From: Candidatus Rifleibacteriota bacterium
GTDB lineage: Bacteria > UBP17 > UBA6191 > JACPRK01
Assembly (NCBI GenBank): GCA_016213865.1
Contig: JACQZL010000273.1
Span: 1-13,843 of the forward strand
DNA: 13,843 nt
Direction: 5' to 3'
A model generated the notes under the pieces. The model saw nothing but the letters and a program-made list of their open reading frames with translations. It searched no databases and was not told the origin of the DNA. A program made the position numbers and the translations under genes. This document shows, one piece after another, positions 8,984 to 13,843 of the stretch; within the stretch, counting starts at the first letter, position 1; every line of letters starts with the position of its first letter.

Positions 8984-9184
8984 GTGAAAATCGAAAGGGC
9001 CCTGAGGCTCATCGCAGGTACGTTCGTCATGGCCAGCACCGCGCTGACTGTCGTCCACAGCCCCTACTGGCTCGGGTTCACGGCCTTTGTCGGGCTGAAC
9101 CTGTTTCAGTCGGCCTTCACCAACTGGTGCCCGATGGTCTGGCTGCTCGAGCGGGCAGGGATGGAGCGCTGTCCGTCGGCCTAG
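8984..9184 (+). CDS. DUF2892 small membrane protein (YgaP-like transmembrane domain)
   Basis: A 66-residue protein starting at GTG 8984, with AGGAGAG five bases upstream. The sequence has the typical DUF2892 layout: a short charged start (VKIERALRLIAG), TM1 (TFVMASTALTVVHS), the SPYWLGFTAFVGLNLFQSAF block forming TM2, then the conserved T-x-W-C-P turn and a short amphipathic tail (MVWLLERAGMERC). In E. coli YgaP this domain anchors a rhodanese; here it stands alone, as is common in bacteria. Its molecular role is not established. It lies 164 bases after the RND permease on the same strand, suggesting it is the distal gene of the efflux operon, though the gap allows its own promoter. Its 3' end meets the convergent CYTH gene with only seven bases between the stop codons and no terminator visible. 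Confidence 0.85.
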   Translation: MKIERALRLIAGTFVMASTALTVVHSPYWLGFTAFVGLNLFQSAFTNWCPMVWLLERAGMERCPSA

Positions 9185-9191
9185 AGCCAAC

Positions 9192-9737
9192 TCATCGGAG
9201 GTCAGGCGACGGACGCGACGGAATTGCCATCAGCAGGTCCGAGTAGGAGGTCTGCAGCAGCTCCGATTCATGGAGGCCGAGGGCCGCCAACAGCTCGCGA
9301 ACCTCCAGATGGCAGGCGGCCTCGTCGTGCTCGGCGTCCACGAGTGCCTCGAACTCGATGAAACTGCCGAGTCGCTCCACGCGGTCCAAGTGGATGCGGA
9401 CGTTATCGAGCCAGAGAAGCTCCCGGAGCTTGCGAACGGTTACCAGGAGAGGCCGGTCTCCGACCAAACGGGCCAGTTCGTCCTGGTTCTGGACAGGCAC
9501 GATCTCGTAGTCGCTCGTACGGATGGCGGCGGATTCGGGCCTGCGGTAGCGAACGAGCTCCCCTGGCCGGCCGGAGACCAGGCGCAGTTTGAGACGCTCT
9601 TCGCCCGTCGCGCTGACCTCGAAGTAGTGGTCGGTCTGATCGAGCAGTCCGTCGGAGCGCGCTCCCAGCGCCAGCACGACTCGGCGCGCGCCATCGGGGT
9701 CGCTCAATCGTGCCTTGATCTCGATGTTCCTGCGCAT
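9192..9737 (-). CDS. CYTH-domain protein (class IV adenylate cyclase / triphosphate tunnel family)
   Basis: A 181-residue CYTH (triphosphate tunnel) protein. Two ATG codons are adjacent; the second (9737) has GGAGG four bases upstream and is preferred over 9740. The N-terminus MRRNIEIKARL carries the family signature ExExK with the first Glu replaced by Asn4 (N-x-E6-x-K8), as in the NLEIKAR-type subgroup. Following motifs fit the barrel strands: DQTDHYFEV (33-41), ERLKLRLVSG (47-56), ELVRYRRPE (60-68), TVRKLRELLW (100-109), VRIHLDRVE (113-121) and FIEFEALVD (126-134). The C-terminus ESELLQTSYSDLL is also typical. Family members act on triphosphates: adenylate cyclase, thiamine triphosphatase or inorganic triphosphatase. 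The activity of this one cannot be assigned from sequence. Cytoplasmic, with no signal peptide. It converges with the DUF2892 gene, so shared function is not implied. Confidence 0.88.
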   Translation of the reverse strand: MRRNIEIKARLSDPDGARRVVLALGARSDGLLDQTDHYFEVSATGEERLKLRLVSGRPGELVRYRRPESAAIRTSDYEIVPVQNQDELARLVGDRPLLVTVRKLRELLWLDNVRIHLDRVERLGSFIEFEALVDAEHDEAACHLEVRELLAALGLHESELLQTSYSDLLMAIPSRPSPDLR

Positions 9738-9765
9738 CATGCCTCCAGCTCGGCCCGTCCGGCCA

Positions 9766-9873
9766 TTACCAGTACTGCTCCTCCTCGCGATCGGCGTTCG
9801 CGCCCGCGTGAAGTGGCTGCATGTCTCGTAGGTGGTCCCACGCCTGTTTGGGAAGGCCCTGGCTTGACTCCTC
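9766..9873 (-). pseudogene. Possible C-terminal remnant of a gene upstream of the CYTH gene
   Basis: On the minus strand a frame ending in TAA at 9768-9766 reads SSQGLPKQAWDHLRDM then QPLHAGANADREEEQYW. This looks like a natural protein C-terminus: balanced charge, aromatic residues, and no Arg/Pro/Ala runs of the kind seen in shadow frames. The stop lies 28 bases before the CYTH start at 9737, a normal operon spacing. Going upstream, the frame runs straight into the inverted-repeat element at 9875, where the protein turns low-complexity, and no start codon with a ribosome-binding site is seen. I infer the 3' end of a gene cut off by the repeat or by a deletion. It is short, so chance is possible; the family is not recognised. 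Confidence 0.3.
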
Positions 9874-9874
9874 G

Positions 9875-10037
9875 ACACAGAGACACGGAGCCGCAGAGCC
9901 GCAGAGAAAGAGAGACCGTGAGTGGCGACGTCCATCGGATGACAAGACGAGGGAGACTCGAGGGGTCGCGGCGCCTGCGAGCGAGGCAGAGGAAGCTCCC
10001 CCTGTGCCTCTGTGTCTCTGCGTCTCTGGGTTTCTCC
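9875..10037. repeat. Long imperfect inverted repeat with CAGAG/CTCTG periodic arms
   Basis: The left arm (about 9875-9914) is built from short purine-rich units such as ACACAGAGACACGG and GCAGAGCC. The right arm (about 9996-10037) is its imperfect reverse complement, with CTGTGCCTCTGTGTCTCTGC and TCTCTGGG. About 80 bases of unrelated sequence lie between the arms. The arms repeat every 7-8 bases, a style of dispersed intergenic repeat seen in several environmental phyla. There is no transposase and no visible target duplication. It could be a small non-autonomous element or a hairpin-forming repeat; open frames through it are artefacts. Confidence 0.6.
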
Positions 10038-10086
10038 TGCAAGGGGGGGCCACCCACGGGACACGCACCCGCGTGAGTCCCGCGCT

Positions 10087-10114
10087 TTGAGCTCCGCAAC
10101 TTTCGTGGTAGTAT
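10087..10114 (+). promoter_or_regulatory. Candidate sigma-70 promoter for the small exported protein
   Basis: TTGAGC (10087-10092, four of six matches to TTGACA) is followed after 16 bases by TAGTAT (10109-10114, four of six to TATAAT). It lies 46 bases before the GTG start at 10161, in a locally AT-richer patch of otherwise GC-rich DNA. Spacing and position are plausible; the match quality is moderate. Confidence 0.4.
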
Positions 10115-10160
10115 GCCAGGTGTCGGGCACCGGGAAGAGCACCTTTTTAGGAGTCGAGCC

Positions 10161-10667
10161 GTGAGAACATCCCATCTCTTGACAGCGCTTCTGGCCTTCG
10201 TCCTGTCGTGTGATTCGCTGCTTGCCCAGAGCATCGGCGAGGTCATGTTCAAACGCGGTGTCAGCAAGACCCTGCTCGTGCTGTTCCAGCAGATGGACGA
10301 GGTGAGCAAGCAGTACGCGACGGGCGGCTCCCAGGAGCGCTCGAGGGACGAACTGGCCGCCTACAGTTCGGCCCTCTCCAGGCCGATCCGCGAGGCCTCC
10401 CCGGAGCTGGGAGCCGCGCTCTCGATGCTGCCCGTCGCGTCGGTGAACAGCCCGGAGATGAAGGACCACGCGTTCCGGCTCCTGACGGCCTTCCACGGCG
10501 TGAAGGACAATGGCGGGGAGTCGGCCATCAGCAACTGCCTCGAGTTCCAGATCTCGGCGCGAGCCTACCTCAAGGCCCTCGACCTGCTGCCGCAGCCCAA
10601 GCCCCCGACGTTTGGCCGCACGGAGTGGCGCTGGTCGCCGACGTACGAAGGCCTGAACCAGCAGTGA
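10161..10667 (+). CDS. Small exported protein of unknown function
   Basis: A 168-residue protein. GTG at 10161 is chosen because AGGAG lies seven bases upstream (10149-10153) and because it begins a signal peptide: VRTSH, then LLTALLAFVLS. Two export routes fit. VLSC with Cys17 would make it a lipoprotein, with Asp at +2 hinting at inner-membrane retention by E. coli rules. LLA|QS around residue 22 would be an ordinary signal-peptidase I cut. The mature part looks helical and polar, with a conserved-looking segment FKRGVSKTLLVLFQQMDEVS, a central Ala/Leu-rich helix region and a Pro-rich then aromatic C-terminus (RTEWRWSPTYEGLNQQ). I recognise no family. It precedes the DUF1848 gene by 59 bases on the same strand, but nothing shows a shared function. 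Confidence 0.7.
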   Translation: MRTSHLLTALLAFVLSCDSLLAQSIGEVMFKRGVSKTLLVLFQQMDEVSKQYATGGSQERSRDELAAYSSALSRPIREASPELGAALSMLPVASVNSPEMKDHAFRLLTAFHGVKDNGGESAISNCLEFQISARAYLKALDLLPQPKPPTFGRTEWRWSPTYEGLNQQ

Positions 10668-10702
10668 TGCGGTAGCTCCGGGGCCCAGGCCCTCACGCCC
10701 TC

Positions 10703-10714
10703 ACCGCCGGCGGT
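10703..10714. other. Perfect 12-base palindrome before the DUF1848 gene
   Basis: ACCGCCGGCGGT is a gapless palindrome that ends next to the AGGA ribosome-binding element of the DUF1848 start. It could be an operator half-site pair or a small hairpin masking the ribosome-binding site. GC-rich palindromes this short arise by chance. Confidence 0.2.
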
Positions 10715-10726
10715 AGGATCGGCTGC

Positions 10727-11623
10727 GTGATCGTCTCCGCCAGTTACAAGACCGACATCCCGGCGCTCTACGGCGAGTGGTTCCGGAACCGGCTCAAGGC
10801 CGGGTTCTGTCGGGTCCGGAACCCGTACGGCGGCCAGGTCTCGACAGTGTCGCTGACGGGGCCCGAGGTCGATGGCTTCGTCTTCTGGACGCGGAACCTC
10901 ACGCCCTTCGCGGAGGCTCTCGAGGAGGTGGCGGCGACCGGCGTACCGTTCGTGGTGACGCAGACGATGACGGGGTATCCCCGGGCGCTCGAGACGTCCG
11001 TACCTCCGCCGGAGCGGTCCGTTCGCCTGCTGAGCCGGGTCCGCGCCCGCTACGGCCCGGCGGTGGTCGTCTGGCGGTACGACCCGATCGTCTTTTCGAG
11101 CTTGACCACCGCGGCCTGGCACCTGGCCAACTTCGGTCGCCTGGCAGCGGCGATGGAAGGCGTCACGGACGAGGTCGTCGTCAGCTTCGCCCAGGTCTAT
11201 CAGAAGACTCGGCGCAACCTGGACGGAGCGGCCTCCAGGTTGCCCTTCGTGTGGTGGGACCCGCCCGACGACGAGAAGCGTTCGCTGCTGGTGGACCTGG
11301 CCGCCGTGGCGCGAGAGCACGGACTGCGACTGTCGCTCTGCGCCCAGCGCTGGCTGCTGTTGCCGGGCGTGGCTGACGCCTCGTGCATCGACCCGCGCCG
11401 GCTCTCGGCCGTCGCGGGCCGGACGATCGAGGCCGAGGCGAAGCCACACCGCAAGGAGTGCGGATGCTTCCGCTCGAAGGACATCGGGGCCTACGACACC
11501 TGCACCCTGGGGTGCTCGTACTGCTACGCAGTCCAGAGCCGGGCCGTGGGGCTCGCCCACAGGCGCGCACACGATCCCGGGGGAGAGTTCCTCTTCCCGC
11601 CGGCACCCGCAACCGGACCATGA
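10727..11623 (+). CDS. DUF1848 family protein with C-terminal iron-sulfur-type cysteine cluster
   Basis: A 298-residue protein from GTG 10727, with TAGGAT about eight bases upstream. It matches the DUF1848 family as I know it: the start IVSASYKTDIPALYGEWF, GFCRVRNPYGGQVSTVSL, DGFVFWTRNLTPF, TQTMTGYP, VVWRYDPIVFS and VSFAQVYQKTRRNL are typical core motifs. The C-terminus carries ECGCFRSKDIGAYDTC followed by TLGCSYCYA. This gives Cys245 and Cys247, then Cys259-X3-Cys263-X2-Cys266, the spacing used by radical-SAM enzymes to hold a 4Fe-4S cluster, but here at the end of the chain rather than near the start. The family is described as uncharacterised with a radical-SAM-like cysteine cluster. Radical chemistry and any substrate are inference. 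Cytoplasmic, no signal peptide. The last ~25 residues (after HRRAHDPGGEF) are probably dispensable. Confidence 0.9.
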   Translation: MIVSASYKTDIPALYGEWFRNRLKAGFCRVRNPYGGQVSTVSLTGPEVDGFVFWTRNLTPFAEALEEVAATGVPFVVTQTMTGYPRALETSVPPPERSVRLLSRVRARYGPAVVVWRYDPIVFSSLTTAAWHLANFGRLAAAMEGVTDEVVVSFAQVYQKTRRNLDGAASRLPFVWWDPPDDEKRSLLVDLAAVAREHGLRLSLCAQRWLLLPGVADASCIDPRRLSAVAGRTIEAEAKPHRKECGCFRSKDIGAYDTCTLGCSYCYAVQSRAVGLAHRRAHDPGGEFLFPPAPATGP

Positions 11624-11665
11624 AAACCGCCGCTTCCGCGGCGCCAACGCGGGCACCGATCGGAC

Positions 11666-11742
11666 GTCATTCCCGCGAAGGCGGGAATCCAGGAGTCCTG
11701 ATGGCTACAGAATTTCTGGACCCCCGCTTTCGCGGGGGTGAC
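11666..11742. repeat. dRS3/REP-like double-hairpin repeat (ATTCCCGC type)
   Basis: Two hairpins face each other. ATTCCCGC (11669-11676) pairs with GCGGGAAT (11681-11688) around GAAG. CCCCCGC (11721-11727) pairs with GCGGGGG (11732-11738) around TTTC. The unit is bounded by GTCA (11666-11669) and TGAC (11739-11742), and CCAG (11689-11692) faces CTGG (11716-11719), so the whole element is also an imperfect palindrome. This is the widely dispersed ATTCCC-N8-GGGAAT repeat type (dRS3 in Neisseria, with similar units in many bacteria). It sits between convergent genes and may serve as a bidirectional transcript end. Confidence 0.8.
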
Positions 11743-11834
11743 GGAGTCGACTGTCCGGAAAGTGGCCTCGAGTTGGCACGCGCCCGAATTCGCACCTGGG
11801 AAGCGGCGGGAAGTGTCCCCCGGGCCTGCCGCTG

Positions 11835-13556
11835 TCAGTCCTGCGGCTCGTAGCGGTACGGCAGGTAGTCCGGATACCACATGGCGTTCTCGACCCGATC
11901 GGCGACCTGCTCCGGTGGGCAGGCGTCGGCACACCCGGTGCTGACCGCTTCCTTGGCGACCGCGACCGCGACCTTGCGAGAGATCTCGCGGATGCGAGAA
12001 ACCGGCGGGTAGAGGGAGCCCTCGGCGATGTCACCGTCGGTGACGGCCCCGGCGAGCGCCTCGGCGGCGGCGCGGAACATGCCGTCCGAGACGTGGCGTG
12101 CCTGAGTAGAGACACAGGCCAGGCCGACGCCGGGGAAGATGAACGCGTTGTTAGCTTGGCCGATCCGGTACTTCTTGCCGTTCTGGACCACCGGCTCGAA
12201 CGGGCTGCCGGTGGCCACGAAGCAGCCGCCGCCCGTCCAGGCGTAGGCCTGAGCAGGGGTGCACTCGGCCTTGGAGGTCGGGTTGGAAAGCGGCAGGATG
12301 ACGGGCTGCTTGCAGTGGCGGGCCATCTCGCGGATCACCTCTTCGGTGAACGTGCCAGGCGTCCCGGAAGTGCCGCACAGGATGGTGGGATGGGTGTGAC
12401 ACACCACCTCGTGGAGGGAGATCGCCTTGCGGTCCCTGACTTGCCACTTGGCCACTTCGCCGGCGTCGCGGGCCCAGCGTTCCTTGTGCTCGGCGAGCTT
12501 GCGGTCGCCGTGCAGGACCAGGCCCTTGCTGTCGACGAACCAGAGCTTGCGCCTGGTTTCGTCGTCCGGCGTGCCTTCGCGCACCATGAGGTCAACGATC
12601 TGGGCTGCGATTCCACTGGCGGCTTCGCCGGCACCCAGGAAGACGATCGTCTGATCGGACATGCGCTCTCGCTTGGCGCGAGCAGCCGCGATGAGCCCGG
12701 CCAGCGCGACGGCCCCGGTGCCCTGGATGTCGTCATTGAAGGTGCAGAGCTTGTCCCGGTAGGTGTTGAGCAGGCGGAAGGCGTTCGTGTTGGCGAAGTC
12801 CTCCCACTGGAGCAGGACCTTCGGCCATCGTTTCCGGACGGCCTTCACGAAAGCCTCGACCAGTCGGTCGTACTCGGCGCCGCGCAGGCGGGGTCTGCGG
12901 ACGCCCAGGTACATCGGGTCCTCGAGGAGGGCCCGGTTGTCGGTGCCGACGTCGAGGCTGATGGGCAGTGTCCGGCCGGGATGAAGGCCCGCCGCGGAGG
13001 TGTAGATCGTGAGCTTGCCGATGGGGATTCCCATGCCGCCGGCGCCCTGGTCGCCCAGCCCGAGGATGCGCTCGTTGTCCGTCACCACGATGACGTGTAT
13101 GTCGCCCCGATCCACGTTCTCGAGGATCGTGTCGATGCGGTCGACGTCGTCGGGAGTGATGTAGACGCCCCGGGCCCGGCGATAGATGTGGCTGAACTTC
13201 TGGCACGCTTCGCCCACGACCGGCGTGTAGACGATGGGCAAGAGCTCTTCGATGTTCTCGAGGAGGAAGCGATAGAACAGCGTCTCGTTGCGGTCCTGGA
13301 GCGAGCCCAGATAGATGAACTTGTCCAGGGCGGCTGTCTTGGTCACGAAATGGCCACGGACGCGGGTGAGTTGCTCGTGGATCGTGGAGACTTTCGGAGG
13401 GAGGATGCCCAGCAGGCCCAGCTCTTGCCTTTCTTGCTCGGTAAAGGCCGAGCCCTTGTTGAGAATGGGGTTCTCCCTGATGCGGACACCCCGGCGGGAG
13501 ACCGCCACGTAGCGCTCTCCGGTCTTCTTGTCGACCATCGTGCGGTAATACTCCAT
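11835..13556 (-). CDS. maeA: Malic enzyme, large NAD-type (oxaloacetate-decarboxylating malate dehydrogenase)
   Basis: A 573-residue malic enzyme converting L-malate to pyruvate and CO2 with reduction of NAD(P), linking the TCA cycle to pyruvate. ATG at 13556 has AGGAG nine bases upstream. All key residues of the large malic enzyme family are present. Tyr110 lies in YTPVVGEACQKFSHIYRRAR; Lys181 in GGMGIPIGKLTIYT; Glu252 and Asp253 in QWEDFANTNAF; and Asp276 in FNDDIQGTGAV, which together form the catalytic and divalent-metal site. The dinucleotide-binding loop is FLGAGEAASG (Gly308, Gly310, Gly315). ALSNPTSKAEC-like LPLSNPTSKAEC and FPGVGLACVS complete the fold. Length agrees with E. coli MaeA. 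Cofactor preference is uncertain: the DSKG motif after the second strand resembles NADP-using animal enzymes. The gene stands alone, transcribed toward the DUF1848 gene, and is probably driven by the promoter at 13704-13732. Confidence 0.96.
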   Translation of the reverse strand: MEYYRTMVDKKTGERYVAVSRRGVRIRENPILNKGSAFTEQERQELGLLGILPPKVSTIHEQLTRVRGHFVTKTAALDKFIYLGSLQDRNETLFYRFLLENIEELLPIVYTPVVGEACQKFSHIYRRARGVYITPDDVDRIDTILENVDRGDIHVIVVTDNERILGLGDQGAGGMGIPIGKLTIYTSAAGLHPGRTLPISLDVGTDNRALLEDPMYLGVRRPRLRGAEYDRLVEAFVKAVRKRWPKVLLQWEDFANTNAFRLLNTYRDKLCTFNDDIQGTGAVALAGLIAAARAKRERMSDQTIVFLGAGEAASGIAAQIVDLMVREGTPDDETRRKLWFVDSKGLVLHGDRKLAEHKERWARDAGEVAKWQVRDRKAISLHEVVCHTHPTILCGTSGTPGTFTEEVIREMARHCKQPVILPLSNPTSKAECTPAQAYAWTGGGCFVATGSPFEPVVQNGKKYRIGQANNAFIFPGVGLACVSTQARHVSDGMFRAAAEALAGAVTDGDIAEGSLYPPVSRIREISRKVAVAVAKEAVSTGCADACPPEQVADRVENAMWYPDYLPYRYEPQD

Positions 13557-13625
13557 CTTGCCAGTCTCCTTTCCTGACGTCCGCGAATCACGGCCACGCC
13601 ATCAACGAACCAATCGAGCGCCTCA

Positions 13626-13689
13626 CCCACGCCTGGCCCATCGGCGGCGTGGGGCGGACACGGCAGAGGTCCCTGCGTCGGCAGGCCTC
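13626..13689 (-). promoter_or_regulatory. Two-hairpin 5' leader of the malic enzyme mRNA
   Basis: Two stems fall in the predicted 5' UTR. The first in transcript order is GAGG-CCTGC with GCAGG-GA-CCTC (13689-13666 on the minus strand): nine pairs, a two-base bulge and a CGAC tetraloop, beginning about eight bases after the likely transcription start. The second is CCCACGCC with GGCGTGGG (13653-13626): eight perfect pairs and a 12-base loop. They end about 70 bases before the start codon. They could stabilise the mRNA or serve a regulator. No known riboswitch consensus is recognised. Confidence 0.4.
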
Positions 13690-13703
13690 GTGCGAAGTCC
13701 CCC

Positions 13704-13732
13704 ATTATACTCGCTGAATGGCCTCTGGTGAA
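13704..13732 (-). promoter_or_regulatory. Sigma-70-type promoter for the malic enzyme gene
   Basis: Reading the minus strand, TTCACC (13732-13727, four of six matches to TTGACA) is followed after exactly 17 bases by TATAAT (13709-13704, six of six). Transcription would start near 13697, giving a leader of about 140 bases before the ATG at 13556. A perfect -10 box in such GC-rich DNA is unlikely by chance. Confidence 0.7.
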
Positions 13733-13843
13733 GGTCTTTTTGCTCGTAGGGTGCGCTCGCAGCTCATGGGTGAACTGGTGGTGGCGGGTGCCCGTGCATC
13801 CTGAGCAGCGGCCGTCAGGCCGCGTGTCGAAGGACAGACCCGC
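13733..13843. other. Right-edge segment with no supported feature
   Basis: The last 111 bases upstream of the malic enzyme promoter show no gene, RNA or repeat I can support. A 12-residue open frame at 13766 and a GTG at 13824 lack ribosome-binding sites. Confidence 0.4.

Noticed and set aside
9875..10037. CRISPR array
   Set aside because: The 7-8 base periodic units are far too short and have no spacers; they form inverted-repeat arms.
9821..10090. Open frames through the CAGAG/CTCTG repeat on both strands
   Set aside because: Several frames are open because the repeat lacks stop codons; their translations are low complexity and do not agree with a single protein.
12093..13577. 494-residue plus-strand open frame across the malic enzyme gene
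   Set aside because: It is antisense to a fully conserved malic enzyme and has no ribosome-binding site or recognisable domain.
13588..13640. 17-codon open frame in the malic enzyme leader (minus strand, ATG at 13641)
   Set aside because: No ribosome-binding site, and the ATG lies in the loop region of a hairpin; not supported as a leader peptide.
13343..13843. Minus-strand frame open from the right edge into the malic enzyme gene
   Set aside because: It crosses the consensus promoter and both leader hairpins, has no conserved motif, and overlaps the malic enzyme N-terminus in another frame.

Overview
The window is strongly GC-rich, with most codons ending in G or C. It encodes Gram-negative-style envelope proteins: lipoprotein signal peptides, an RND permease with its periplasmic adaptor, and secreted Ig-like and NHL-repeat proteins. 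The mix of NHL-repeat lipoproteins, Ig-like secreted proteins, a DUF1848 gene and several families of intergenic palindromes would fit an environmental bacterium such as an Acidobacteriota or similar soil or sediment lineage. That placement is inference; no rRNA or marker gene is present.

Layout, left to right. (1) 1-1517, minus: a secreted protein with a carboxypeptidase-regulatory-like start and Ig-like domains, cut by the left edge. Its frame is open to base 1. (2) 1719-4013, plus: an NHL-repeat beta-propeller lipoprotein, divergent from (1). (3) 4014-4401: gene-free spacer with a cluster of short palindromes. (4) 4402-8819, plus: RND adaptor and RND permease overlapping by ATGA, followed after a structured spacer by (5) 8984-9184, a 66-residue DUF2892 membrane protein. 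(6) 9192-9737, minus: a CYTH-domain protein converging on (5) with a 7-base gap. (7) 9766-10160: a possible C-terminal gene remnant, a long imperfect inverted repeat and a plausible promoter. (8) 10161-10667, plus: a small exported protein of unknown function. (9) 10727-11623, plus: a DUF1848 protein with a C-terminal CX3CX2C cysteine cluster. (10) 11624-11834: spacer holding a classic ATTCCCGC-type double hairpin. (11) 11835-13556, minus: malic enzyme, with a 5' leader of about 140 bases carrying two strong hairpins behind a perfect TATAAT -10 box. The final ~110 bases show no supported feature.

Functional links: only the adaptor and permease (and perhaps DUF2892) form a clear operon, a tripartite efflux pump lacking a local outer-membrane factor. 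The divergent Ig-like and NHL genes may share a control region and both act outside the cytoplasm. The other genes look like independent units separated by repeat-bearing spacers. No CRISPR array, tRNA, rRNA, transposase or recognised defence system was found. The most interesting items are the DUF1848 protein with its radical-SAM-like cluster at the C-terminus, the structured spacer before DUF2892, the two-hairpin malic enzyme leader, the collapsed NHL repeat, and the possible gene remnant next to the inverted repeat at 9875-10037.
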